This document shows positions 34,801 through 42,124 of a stretch of DNA of 64,000 bases, in pieces. Under the pieces are notes generated by a model, which did no database searches, was not told where the DNA came from, and was given only the letters and a program-made list of their open reading frames with translations. The stretch covers positions 714,588-778,587 of the forward strand of contig NZ_JACXAC010000003.1 of NCBI RefSeq assembly GCF_014699055.1, read 5' to 3'. Numbering within the stretch: the stretch's first letter is position 1; each line of letters begins with the position of its first letter. This DNA comes from Hymenobacter armeniacus (lineage in GTDB: Bacteria; Bacteroidota; Bacteroidia; Cytophagales; Hymenobacteraceae). The translations under genes were made by a program, and so were the position numbers.

Positions 34801-35241
34801 GGCGCTTTGCAGCACCGCGTCCGTGTCCAGCTCCACCTCAAACGTGGCCGGCAAGCCCAGCTCCCGGGTAAACGCCGTCACAATCCGCTGCACAAACGAG
34901 TCAATCGTGCTCACCCCAAAATCGGCGTAGTGGTACAGCACCAGCCGGAATGTCTCGGCCGCCCGCTGCCGCACCTCCGTTTCCGGCAGCTTCAGCTCGG
35001 CCGCTATTTCGGCCAGCAGCCCGTCGGCCTTCCCGCCTTCCGGGTACGCAAACCGCCGCAGCGCCCCCACAATGCGCTCCTTCATTTCCCCCGCCGCGTC
35101 GTTGGTAAACGTAATGGCCAGCACGCGCTTGAAGTACGCCGGGTCATCGGCGCCCAGCGCCAGCAGCAGGTATTCTTTCGTTAATTGGTACGTCTTCCCC
35201 GAGCCGGCCGACGAAGAGTAAATGCGGAAGGAGGGAGGCAT
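31813..35241 (-). CDS. addA: AddA/RecB-like UvrD-family helicase
   Basis: The 1142-residue superfamily 1 helicase probably acts in double-strand-break processing. Motifs in order: AGSGKT (12-17), AITFTNDAAGEMKERI, LIDEFQDTSVLQW, AVGDAKQAIYRWRGGE, VNYRSAREIV, TTVHKAKGLAYGVV, and VAFTRPRHRLYVI. The C-terminus (DYKPDRIVLEP then LLDFRLPPPQEKHRRLLRNY) resembles the RecB-type nuclease domain, but the expected DYK reads DFR, so nuclease activity is doubtful. Repeat-derived Thr/Asn/Ser-rich segments interrupt the region after the helicase motifs. No AddB gene is adjacent. The symbol is by similarity. Confidence 0.85.
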   Translation of the reverse strand: MPPSFRIYSSSAGSGKTYQLTKEYLLLALGADDPAYFKRVLAITFTNDAAGEMKERIVGALRRFAYPEGGKADGLLAEIAAELKLPETEVRQRAAETFRLVLYHYADFGVSTIDSFVQRIVTAFTRELGLPATFEVELDTDAVLQSAVAALLDKVNRDPNSRLLSQTLAEYALGQADEGKSWSRLPEELAGFGRALFNETVQEAVTQLGRLTLADFRRLDKQIRAKRAEIEAAFAQTREAALAVLEQADVAEGDFFQGKRGIFGYVQKGVDLLAPEAGPNSYVTATLSDDKWYSGKIKTEADRARVDAVKEPLRAVVAAVEQLREAYLSSYVLLAAMQPYLFHASLLSELNKVVEQISRERNVVLISEFNRRIASIVLTEPVPFLYERLGERYEHILIDEFQDTSVLQWNNLLPLVENTLANGHSSLAVGDAKQAIYRWRGGEMEQILRLHQNNTAALVARAREPEMRELLRLRYETLDPVLEPKALQVNYRSAREIVDFNNAFFKAVSDRHATLGLVAGIFDEHFGQQVPESQSTAQQGHVELLFTQKDAPALRYDAATGAYTPEALPGHLPEAVLGYDESTCYLTLQLVEQALAEGYALEDIAVLCRTRYASKIIAKFLKERGYPIISADSLALEFAEVVNLLVSILRVLHQPADTLARAEALLLVDKVVRGLAPTPARARHIAEVANAAGGHSFFDELRALGYDVREQETGNLGLYELAERLLNLFGLLGRNGESDYLFRFLDLTLEYSLRFGNNLGNFLTHWEERKGRISINAPGGRAAITITTVHKAKGLAYGVVIVPFADWSLEPHRGTLLWGHLEAGEKPLENMPEVAVVSLQKGIQQTALAAQYDEEREKTFLEGLNTLYVAFTRPRHRLYVISKKPALVASSSLSVVSSGKSLTTDNEQPTTNTAARSVADLLHGYLASQGEWQDEQVSFILSQGSPAKKKPDNGQLTTNNYELTNLAAAPWEDRLKLRRHATTLFDFDEQKEQGEWNRKLHFALRRLLTAADVSRVASQLVAEGILSARERPQLVASLERLVSDPRLAPYFAPHLSVETEREILVGGVKLRDYKPDRIVLEPSLEEHHRLGGRVTLLDFRLPPPQEKHRRLLRNYATLFEQLGYAEVKGLIYYFGTGEVVEV
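32351..32583. repeat. GTTGTCAGTT-family repeats embedded in the helicase reading frame
   Basis: A single arm (32351-32391) and an inverted pair (32506-32538 with 32549-32583) belong to the family seen at 5779-5863. They preserve the frame and are translated as SSLSVVSSGKSLTTDNEQPT and DNGQLTTNNYELTN, low-complexity segments unlike the rest of the protein. Position and composition suggest insertions into a surface linker. Confidence 0.8.
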
Positions 35242-35283
35242 TATTAAGGGGTAGTATGAATGAACACTTGGAAGTGTTTGAGA

Positions 35284-35655
35284 TTACTCAAGCACCAAGG
35301 GTATCTTATAAAAGCTAGTAGAAATGGACTTTTCATGTTTCCATAGTCCCAGTAATTGATTACTAATTTTTGTGTGGTCCAGATATATAATGCGCATTTG
35401 GTGTCCATTAACAAGTGCTATGACCTTTTGTCTACATAATGATTTTTTAAAAGAACATGAACCAGCGAGTTCAGTAGAACCATCACTTGTAACGATTCTG
35501 TCAAATACTTTTTTATTGTCAACTATTATCTCAACTCTATCATTAGAGAAGCCGCCAAGAAGAACAATGCTAAATAATGATTTATCACATTTTCCAATAG
35601 CGCTACCCGCTGCAACTAGAAAGATGCCAAGGATGAAAAAGGGAGCGTACCTCAT
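35284..35655 (-). CDS. AT-rich secreted protein of unknown function
   Basis: The 123-residue protein has an N-terminal hydrophobic signal (MRYAPFFILGIFLVAAGSAI) and a small Cys-containing domain (Cys at about 23, 67 and 74). No family is recognised. Base composition is strikingly AT-rich compared with flanking genes, pointing to horizontal transfer or an orphan origin. It lies just upstream of the helicase gene on the same strand. Confidence 0.65.
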   Translation of the reverse strand: MRYAPFFILGIFLVAAGSAIGKCDKSLFSIVLLGGFSNDRVEIIVDNKKVFDRIVTSDGSTELAGSCSFKKSLCRQKVIALVNGHQMRIIYLDHTKISNQLLGLWKHEKSISTSFYKIPLVLE

Positions 35656-35694
35656 GGGATAAATTAAGAGTATAGAACCATATTTGCTAATAGA

Positions 35695-36111
35695 CTAGCC
35701 AGCAGCTGGCTTCAGCCAGCTCACCATCTCCGCTGTCACCCGCACCGGCCGGCCGCTTTTGGGGTCGAGCAGCACCCAGGTCGTTTCCGCCTCGCACAGC
35801 AGCACGCCGTCGCTCACGCGGCTGAGGCGGGTGAAGCGCAGCGACGTGGCCCCGCTGGTTTCGCCCACCCAGGTGCTGGCCCGCAGCGTCTCGCCCGCGA
35901 AAGCCGATTGCAGGTAGCGGACGCGGTGCTCGCGCACCACCCAAATAATTTGGTCGCGCAACTCAGGCGGGCAGATGCTTAGCCAATGTGCGCCGGCCAC
36001 GTCCTGCACCCAGCGGACGTACTCCACATTATTGGCATGGCCCAGCGCATCAATGGCGCTGGCCGGTACCTGAAATTCGTGCGAGAAGGCGTGGGAGGGC
36101 GCGTCGGGCAT
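35695..36111 (-). CDS. Acyl-CoA thioesterase (hotdog fold, 4HBT type)
   Basis: The 138-residue protein starts at the ATG at 36111 (MPDAPSHAFSHEFQVPASAI). The 4-hydroxybenzoyl-CoA-thioesterase-type hotdog motif is visible in DALGHANNVEYVRWVQD, where the Asp is the usual catalytic residue, followed by VREHRVRYLQSAFAGETLRA and EAETTWVLLD. It probably hydrolyses an acyl-CoA thioester. Longer in-frame starts upstream run through a degenerate repeat and are unlikely. Confidence 0.9.
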   Translation of the reverse strand: MPDAPSHAFSHEFQVPASAIDALGHANNVEYVRWVQDVAGAHWLSICPPELRDQIIWVVREHRVRYLQSAFAGETLRASTWVGETSGATSLRFTRLSRVSDGVLLCEAETTWVLLDPKSGRPVRVTAEMVSWLKPAAG

Positions 36112-36415
36112 GGGTAAGAAAAGGGACAAGGCGGAAATAAAGCAGTGCGCAAGACACAAAAGAACGTCATACCGGGCGCAGCGAGGCAATGCGCGAGTGA
36201 CGCCTTTACTTTCAATTCCATGCAGCCGAACCACGGGGCTGTGCCCCATGGCGCCCCCAGCATCATAGAGCAAGACCTTCTCCGCTAGCGTTCCAAGCCA
36301 TTGAAAAAAATATCTATGGACTTGGTCAATTGGAAATTCTGCTTATCTTTGACGCAACCTAAGAAACCAAGCCACGGTGGCCCAAACGCTTAGGGAAACT
36401 CCACAACCAACCACC
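36112..36415. other. Divergent intergenic region with a degenerate repeat arm
   Basis: About 300 bases lie between the thioesterase gene and the cold shock gene. A degenerate single arm of the AACGTCATGC family is at about 36161-36195. The right part holds the csp promoter (36322-36351) and a 5' untranslated region of about 60 bases. No gene is seen. Confidence 0.6.
36322..36351 (+). promoter_or_regulatory. Promoter of the cold shock protein gene
   Basis: TTG (36322-36324) and TATCTTTG (36344-36351) are separated by exactly 19 bases, an exact match to the Bacteroidota vegetative promoter TTG-N19-TAnnTTTG. Transcription would start near 36357, about 60 bases before the ATG. Confidence 0.8.
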
Positions 36416-36610
36416 ATGCCCACCGGAACGGTAAAATTCTTTAATGACACCAAAGGTTTTGGTTTCATCAAAAACGACGAAACTGGCGAAGACATCTTCG
36501 TTCACATCAGCGACCTCCAGGTTAGCTCGATTCGCGAAAACGACAAAGTTCAATACGAAGTAGCTCAAGGCAAAAAAGGCCCGAACGCAGTAAAAGTATC
36601 GCTGGTTTAA
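36416..36610 (+). CDS. cspA: Cold shock protein (CspA family)
   Basis: The 64-residue protein starts at the ATG at 36416 (MPTGTVKFFNDTKGFGFIKN). It is a single OB-fold cold shock domain with both RNA-binding motifs, KGFGFI (RNP1) and DIFVHIS (RNP2). Such proteins melt RNA structure at low temperature and under growth stress. A strong promoter precedes it and a terminator follows. The next gene is a DEAD-box helicase of the cold-shock type. An in-frame upstream start at 36377 was rejected as not conserved in the family. Confidence 0.95.
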   Translation: MPTGTVKFFNDTKGFGFIKNDETGEDIFVHISDLQVSSIRENDKVQYEVAQGKKGPNAVKVSLV

Positions 36611-36635
36611 TTCAGCTCAAGCTTTGCAATCTAAG

Positions 36636-36663
36636 AAAGCCCGCCTTTGGTGGGCTTTTTTTT
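36636..36663 (+). terminator. Terminator of the cold shock gene
   Basis: The stem AAAGCCCGCC / GGTGGGCTTT with loop TTT lies 26 bases after the stop and is followed by a run of eight T. Confidence 0.88.
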
Positions 36664-36692
36664 GTGCCCGGCACAGAGGTGCCCGAACGAAC

Positions 36693-36825
36693 TAGAACGT
36701 CATGCTGAGCGCAGCCGAAGCATCTCTACCGCACAAGTAGTTCATTTACTTTACCACTTTACCACTTTACCATTGAGTTAGTGCTGCGCTCAAGATGCTT
36801 CGGCTGCGCTCAGCATGACATTCTT
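36693..36825. repeat. Inverted repeat, third copy of the AACGTCATGC family
   Basis: The arms 36693-36725 and 36793-36825 pair at about 31 of 33 positions, and the arm sequence is nearly identical to the copy at 6884-6919. The 67-base spacer contains three TTTACCAC units in tandem. Confidence 0.9.
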
Positions 36826-36868
36826 TTTGCCCCATCCTAGCTTTTCCAAAATAAAACCCGTACCTTTG

Positions 36869-37048
36869 CACCCGCATTTGAGGACGGCCTAAGTCCGCGC
36901 AAGCCCGAGAGTGGCGCTAACGCATTGGTCGCGTAGTTTTTTGGTTGTTTTTTCCCGCCTGATTGTGAAAAGGTAGAAGGAGGGGAAACGTCGCTGAGTA
37001 CGGCTGTTTTCGGAGCGAGTCTCTTACCCCCTTACCAATTCCACATTC
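36869..37048 (+). other. Long 5' untranslated region of the RNA helicase gene
   Basis: A TACCTTTG -7 box (36861-36868) places the start of transcription about 175 bases before the helicase ATG. The leader contains short complementary words (GGACGGCCTAAGTCCG, GCGC...GCGC), U-rich runs and a purine-rich AGAAGGAGGGGAA stretch. Long structured leaders are common on cold-shock mRNAs, so a regulatory RNA element is plausible. No known RNA family is recognised. Confidence 0.45.
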
Positions 37049-39052
37049 ATGGAAGCTGAAAAAATTGTAGTTCGCTTTGACGAGCTAAACCTATCCGAGG
37101 AAGTACAACGCGCCATCACCGAGATGGGCTACGAGGAAGCTTCGGCCATTCAGGCCGCCGCCATTCCCGTGCTGCTCGCCGGCAAAGACGTTATCGGCCA
37201 AGCCCAGACGGGTACCGGCAAAACCGCTGCCTTCTCCATTCCCGCCATCGACAACATCGATACCGAGAGCAAAGACGTGCAGGTGTTGGTGCTTTGCCCC
37301 ACCCGCGAACTCGCGGTGCAGGTGTCGGGCGAAATCCAGAAGCTGGGCAAATACAAGCGCGGCCTGATGGTGGTGCCCATTTACGGCGGCAGCCCCTACG
37401 ACCGTCAGCTCCGCGCCTTGGAGCGCGGCGTGCAAATTGTAATCGGCACGCCCGGCCGGGTGATGGACCACATCGAGCGCGGCACCCTGCGCCTCGACAA
37501 AACCACCAAGATTATTCTGGATGAAGCCGACGAAATGCTCGACATGGGCTTCCGCGACGATATCGAGTTCATCCTGACCAAGATGCCCGAAGACCGCCAG
37601 ACGGTGTTCTTCTCGGCCACGATGAGCAAGCCCATCATGGAGCTCACCAAGAAATATCAGCGCGACCCGCAGATTGTGAAGGTGAACCACAAGACGATGA
37701 CGGTGACCAACATCGAGCAGAGCTACTACGAGGTGCGCGGCCCCCAGAAAAAGGACGTGCTGACTCGTTTGCTCGACATGTACAACCTGAAGTCGACCAT
37801 CGTTTTCGCCAACACCAAGCGCATGGTGGACGAAATAGTGGCCGACCTGCAAGCTAAAGGCTACTTCGCCGAAGGCCTGCACGGCGACATGGGCCAGCAG
37901 CAGCGCCAGAACACGCTCGATAAATTCCGTAAATCGACGCTGGAAGTGCTGGTGGCCACCGACGTGGCCGCCCGTGGCATCGACGTGGACAACGTGGAAG
38001 CCGTAGTGAACTACGACCTGCCTGCCGACGAGGAATACTACGTGCACCGCATCGGCCGCACGGGCCGCGCCGGCAAGTCGGGCAAAGCCTTCACGTTTGT
38101 GAGCGGCCGCGACATTTATAAGCTGCGCGACATCATGCGCTTCACTAAGGCCGACATCAAATTGGCGCAGGTGCCGTCGTTTGCCGACGTGTCGGAGGTG
38201 AAAACCACGCTGTTCCTGAACCAAATCAAGGAAATCATCGAGAAGGGCAACCTCGACAAATACGTGGGCCGCGTGCAGCGCCTGCTCGACCAGGGCGAAG
38301 AAATCACCTCGCTCGACATTGCCGCGGCGCTGCTCAAGATGACCATGAAGGAGGACAAGAGCGCTCAGCAGAGCCTCGACGCCAGCAAGGCCGCCGGTTC
38401 GGCTCGCCCCGGCTACACCCGCCTGTTCGTGACCATGGGCAAGAAAGACCGGATTCACCCCCGCGACATCGTGGACTTGATTTCGGAATCGACCAACCTG
38501 ACCGGTGCCAAAGTGGGCGACATTGCCCTCTACGACAAGTTCAGCTTTGTGGAGGTGCCGTCGGAGTTTGCCGATGAGATTGTGAGCAAGCTGGGCCGCA
38601 CCAGCATTCAGGGCTCGCCGGTGAGCTTTAGCGTTGCTACTCCCGTGCAGGAGGGCGCCGCCAAAGAAGAGGGTTTCAGCCGCGGCGGTCCTGGCGGTTT
38701 CGGTGGCGACCGGGAGCGTCGTCCTTTCAACGGCGGCGAGCGCCGCGAGGGTGGCTACGGCGGCGGCTACAAAGGCGGCAACCGTGGCGGTGGCAGCTTT
38801 GGTGGCGGCGAGCGCCGCGAGGGCGGCTACGGCGGTGGCTACAAAGGCAACCGCGACGGTGGCAGCGGCTACGGCAACCGCCCCAGCTACGGCGACCGCC
38901 GCGAAGGTGGCACGGGTAAGTCGGGCTACGGCAACCGCCCGAGCTACGGTGACCGTCCCAGCTACGGCAACAAGCCCAGCTACGGCGCCCCGCGCGAGTA
39001 CGAAACCCCGCGCACGCCCCGCGCCCCCCGCAACGAGAGCTTTGACGAATAG
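37049..39052 (+). CDS. deaD: DEAD-box ATP-dependent RNA helicase (CsdA/DeaD type)
   Basis: The 667-residue RNA helicase probably acts in ribosome assembly and mRNA unwinding in the cold. The core has the Q-motif GYEEASAIQAAAIP, AQTGTGKT, PTRELAVQV, DEAD (in LDEADEMLDMGF), SAT, and HRIGRTGRAG. A DbpA-type RNA-binding domain (about 440-535; RLFVTMGKKDRIHPRDIVDL) follows. The C-terminal tail (about 550-667) is rich in Gly, Arg, Tyr and Ser, with GGYGGGYKG and NRPSYGDR repeats that can bind RNA and may favour phase separation. The cold shock gene is just upstream. Confidence 0.96.
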   Translation: MEAEKIVVRFDELNLSEEVQRAITEMGYEEASAIQAAAIPVLLAGKDVIGQAQTGTGKTAAFSIPAIDNIDTESKDVQVLVLCPTRELAVQVSGEIQKLGKYKRGLMVVPIYGGSPYDRQLRALERGVQIVIGTPGRVMDHIERGTLRLDKTTKIILDEADEMLDMGFRDDIEFILTKMPEDRQTVFFSATMSKPIMELTKKYQRDPQIVKVNHKTMTVTNIEQSYYEVRGPQKKDVLTRLLDMYNLKSTIVFANTKRMVDEIVADLQAKGYFAEGLHGDMGQQQRQNTLDKFRKSTLEVLVATDVAARGIDVDNVEAVVNYDLPADEEYYVHRIGRTGRAGKSGKAFTFVSGRDIYKLRDIMRFTKADIKLAQVPSFADVSEVKTTLFLNQIKEIIEKGNLDKYVGRVQRLLDQGEEITSLDIAAALLKMTMKEDKSAQQSLDASKAAGSARPGYTRLFVTMGKKDRIHPRDIVDLISESTNLTGAKVGDIALYDKFSFVEVPSEFADEIVSKLGRTSIQGSPVSFSVATPVQEGAAKEEGFSRGGPGGFGGDRERRPFNGGERREGGYGGGYKGGNRGGGSFGGGERREGGYGGGYKGNRDGGSGYGNRPSYGDRREGGTGKSGYGNRPSYGDRPSYGNKPSYGAPREYETPRTPRAPRNESFDE

Positions 39053-39131
39053 CCACTAATAGGCTGATTACCTGGATTAACCAGATTAGGTGACGATTAT
39101 GTGTGAATAGATTAGAAGAAGGTTAGAAGAC

Positions 39132-39161
39132 AAAAAAGCCGCCCATTGGGCGGCTTTTTTG
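39132..39161. terminator. Terminator after the RNA helicase gene
   Basis: The stem AAAAAAGCCGCCCA / TGGGCGGCTTTTTT has a very short loop. It lies 80 bases after the helicase stop and 28 bases beyond the end of the convergent DUF2383 gene, so it can serve both. Confidence 0.88.
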
Positions 39162-39188
39162 TTGCCTTAACAAACAAGAAAGAAGAAC

Positions 39189-39635
39189 TTATTTGGCCGA
39201 GTCGCGCAGGGCCTTGATGGTGTTGTGGGCCTCCTGCACACCTTGGTATTGCTTTTCGATTACCGATTTCAGGTTGCTGGGCAGGTCCTGGGCTTTGAGG
39301 GCGGTTTGGTAAGCTTTCACGGCGTAGTCTTCGCCGCGCTCACACTCGTTGAGAACGGCTTTGTTGTCTTTGCTGGTCAGGGCCGATTTCAGGTCAATCC
39401 AGGCGCGGTGCACGGTGCCGGTTATCGACGAGCTTTCGTCGGGCTTGAGGTCCAGCTTGAACATCTGGTCCTCGATTTCAGTGATGTAGCTGGCGCGCTG
39501 GGCGGCGTATTTCTTGAACGTATCTTTCAGGCTGCTGTCCTCCACGTCGGTCATGGCGTCGGCGTAGCCTTTCTGGCCATCTTTGAGGGTTTCAACTAGT
39601 TCGTTGAGGAGGGCGGTGGTGGCTTTGGCTTCCAT
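39189..39635 (-). CDS. PA2169/DUF2383 four-helix-bundle protein
   Basis: The 148-residue all-helical protein has the family pattern: LLNELVETLKDGQKGYADA, a second helix with YAAQRASYITEIEDQM, a central THxAWxDLKSAL-like segment (TVHRAWIDLKSALTS), and LNECERGEDYAVKAYQTAL. These ferritin-like bundles carry Glu/His residues in helices that can bind metal. They are often associated with stress response in Bacteroidota; the function is not established. Confidence 0.88.
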   Translation of the reverse strand: MEAKATTALLNELVETLKDGQKGYADAMTDVEDSSLKDTFKKYAAQRASYITEIEDQMFKLDLKPDESSSITGTVHRAWIDLKSALTSKDNKAVLNECERGEDYAVKAYQTALKAQDLPSNLKSVIEKQYQGVQEAHNTIKALRDSAK

Positions 39636-39734
39636 TGGGAAAGAGAAAAGTAAGTTGGAAAGTATGCTCCGTTTACTGCCTCACCCATGGGAAGGTTACA
39701 GACGCTGCGCGCAATGAAGAAAGAGCGGAACGGG

Positions 39735-41036
39735 TTACCGAACCTTGGCATCGAAATTTATAGCGTCCTCTTTCTCATGCGCCGCCGCCATGGCCTGGCC
39801 GGCCAGGAATCCGGTTGTCCAGGCCGCCTGAAAGTTGAAGCCGCCCGTGATGCCGTCGATGTCGAGCACTTCGCCCGCGAAATACAGGCCGGGCACGCGG
39901 CGGCTTTCCATGGTTTTCAGGTCGACTTCGTCGAGCACCACGCCGCCACAGGTCACAAACTCTTCTTTATAAGTGGTTTTGCCCCGCACGGCCAGGGGCG
40001 AACGCAGCAGCAGCTCCAACAGGCGGTTTTGGGCTTTGGCTGGGAGGTCGCTCCACCGGGTGTCGGGCGCAATGCCGGCTTGCTCGGTAAGGTTGCGCCA
40101 GAGGCGCTGGGGCAAGCCAAACTGGGGGTTGGACGCCACGGTTTTCTTCCCGTTTTCCTGCCGGAACTGCTGCAGCCAGGGCCGTAGCGTTTCTTCGGTG
40201 TGCGCGGGAATCCAGTTAATCAGGGCCGTGCCCACGTAGCCCAGCTCGCTGAGCCGGCGGGCGCCCCAGGCCGAAAGCTTGAGTACCGCCGGCCCGCTCA
40301 CGCCCCAATGCGTCACCAGCAGCGGACCTTCGTATTGCAGTTTCTCGCCGGCCAACACCACCCGGGCGTGGGGCACGCTCACGCCCATGAGTTCTTGCAG
40401 CGGCGACTCCGGCACGTTGAAGGTGAAGAGCGATGGTACCGGTTCGGCAATGCGGTGGCCCAGCTGGCGCAGCCAGTCATAATTGGCGCTTTTGGGGTTG
40501 CCGCCGGTGGCAATGAGCACCTGATGGGCGTGCAGCGTGGGGCCTAGTGCGGCCGCGCCGGCGCCACTCATCCGCAGGCGAAAGCCCCCCGTGGGCAGGG
40601 GCTGAATGTCGTCGGCGCTGGTGTTGGTCAGTACCTGTACGCCGGCCCGGCGGGCAGCCTCCTCCAGGGCGCGGGCAATGGTTTCGCTCGAGTCGGTGGT
40701 GGGGAATATGCGGCCGTCGGCCTCGGTCTTCAGCGCCACCCCGCGCCGGGCAAACCAGGCAATGGTGTCGGCCACACCAAAGCGCTGAAAAGCACTTTTG
40801 AGCTGCTTGCTGCCGCGCGGATAGTGCGCCACGAGTTGGGCTGCGGTTTCGCAGGCGTGCGTGACGTTGCAGCGCCCGCCGCCCGACACGCGCACTTTGC
40901 TCAGCAGCTTGCCGGTTTTTTCCAGCAGCAGCACCCGCACGTGCGGGTTGGCTTCGGCACAGGCAATGGCACCAAAGAAGCCGGCCGCGCCGCCGCCCAG
41001 CACGGCCATCAGGGGAGGGGTAGCATCGGTTTTCAC
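39735..41036 (-). CDS. HI0933/YhiN-type flavoprotein oxidoreductase
   Basis: The start is uncertain. I use the GTG at 41036 (GTG AAA ACC, giving MKTDATPPLMAVLGGGAAG), because a TACCTTTG -7-like box lies just upstream; another GTG at 41069 is in frame. The protein of about 433 residues has the FAD-binding GGGAAG loop, LLLEKTGKLLSKVRVSGGGRCNVT-type residues (about 48-71), and the C-terminal TCGGVVLDEVD and LYFAGEVLDIDGITGGFN segments typical of the family. It is related to NAD(P)/FAD-dependent oxidoreductases; the substrate is unknown. Confidence 0.9.
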   Translation of the reverse strand: MKTDATPPLMAVLGGGAAGFFGAIACAEANPHVRVLLLEKTGKLLSKVRVSGGGRCNVTHACETAAQLVAHYPRGSKQLKSAFQRFGVADTIAWFARRGVALKTEADGRIFPTTDSSETIARALEEAARRAGVQVLTNTSADDIQPLPTGGFRLRMSGAGAAALGPTLHAHQVLIATGGNPKSANYDWLRQLGHRIAEPVPSLFTFNVPESPLQELMGVSVPHARVVLAGEKLQYEGPLLVTHWGVSGPAVLKLSAWGARRLSELGYVGTALINWIPAHTEETLRPWLQQFRQENGKKTVASNPQFGLPQRLWRNLTEQAGIAPDTRWSDLPAKAQNRLLELLLRSPLAVRGKTTYKEEFVTCGGVVLDEVDLKTMESRRVPGLYFAGEVLDIDGITGGFNFQAAWTTGFLAGQAMAAAHEKEDAINFDAKVR

Positions 41037-41072
41037 CGCGCAAAGGTACAGCGGGCCTGCTTGGGCCACCGG

Positions 41073-41951
41073 TTAGCAGTGCTCCAAGGCGGCCAGCACG
41101 TCGTCGTGCTGAAACGTATAAGGCACCAACGAGCGCACCAGGCTGCTGTCGATGGTTTTGCCGCTCACGCCCTTTTCGTCTTTGAAGGTGGGGGCTTCCA
41201 GCTTGAGGTAGCGCGCCGCGGCCGGGTAAAAATCACGACGGGTTGGGTGTTGTTCGGCGCACACATTGAAGGTGTGACCCCACACGCCGTGCCGGATGAT
41301 GGCCGAGAGCACCCCCACCACGTCGGTAAGGTGCACCAGGTTAACGGGCGCGTTGCCTTGTTCGAGGTCGCGGCGGCCCGCCAGAAAGCGGCCGGGGGCG
41401 CGGTCGGGGCCCATGAGGCCGCCCAGGCGCACCACCGTGCTTTTCCATTGCCCATAGCGGGGCACGAAGTGGCCCTCGGCGCGCAGCACATCGGAAGCCG
41501 CGTCGCGGGTGCTGAGGGCGTCGGCTTCGCGCATCAGGCGCGGCTCGTTCGGATACACGCTGGTGGAGCTCACAAACAGCACGTGGCGCGTGCCGGCGGC
41601 GGCCACGGCCCGGTGCACCGGCCGCAGCAGCGAGGGATAGGCGCCGGCGGGGGCGGCCCGGGGCGGCACGTTCAGCACCAGCACATCGGCCGCGCCCAGC
41701 AGGCGCAGGAGCAGGGCTTCAGCCGGGGCATTAAAATCAGCACCCAGGCTAAGCAGATGCGACTGAATGCCAGCGGCCTCCATGCCGGCCAGGTTTTCGG
41801 GGGTGGTAGTGGTGCCTAGCACCACGTGGCCGGCGGCGGCCAGGGCGCGGGCCAAGGCCAGGCCCAGCCAGCCGCAGCCCAGCACTAATACGGTGGGGTG
41901 TTCCGCTCCAGATGTCGTGCTCGCGGAGCCCCCGGAATTGGAACTTGTCAT
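41073..41951 (-). CDS. NAD(P)-dependent epimerase-like protein (YeeZ type)
   Basis: The 292-residue protein carries an N-terminal Rossmann fold (TVLVLGCGWLGLALARALA, about 20-38). An extended-SDR body follows: VLNVPPRAA, FVSSTSVYPNEP with the usual SS-S-VY active-site segment, and VNLVHLTDVVGVL. The pattern matches the YeeZ/SDR_a-like family of sugar-nucleotide-epimerase relatives, whose substrates are largely unknown. It is transcribed into the flavoprotein gene with a short gap. Confidence 0.85.
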   Translation of the reverse strand: MTSSNSGGSASTTSGAEHPTVLVLGCGWLGLALARALAAAGHVVLGTTTTPENLAGMEAAGIQSHLLSLGADFNAPAEALLLRLLGAADVLVLNVPPRAAPAGAYPSLLRPVHRAVAAAGTRHVLFVSSTSVYPNEPRLMREADALSTRDAASDVLRAEGHFVPRYGQWKSTVVRLGGLMGPDRAPGRFLAGRRDLEQGNAPVNLVHLTDVVGVLSAIIRHGVWGHTFNVCAEQHPTRRDFYPAAARYLKLEAPTFKDEKGVSGKTIDSSLVRSLVPYTFQHDDVLAALEHC

Positions 41952-42124
41952 GCAACCTCAACAATTAACTTGGCCTGATGGCCCGAAGTTGCGAAAAAAA
42001 TACGTAATACTATATTTAACAGGTGAAATGGGACGCCGTCTTCCGGTTGCGGGTAGATGGTCGGGGCCTAGTACCTTCGGGTGGCGGACACGCCCGCACT
42101 TCCCACCCATTTTTATTCATTTGC

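Noticed and set aside
39061..39118. GATTACCTGGATTAACCAGATTA-like sequence after the helicase gene
   Set aside because: It resembles a common degenerate intergenic repeat but has no clear second arm or other copy that I could confirm in the window.
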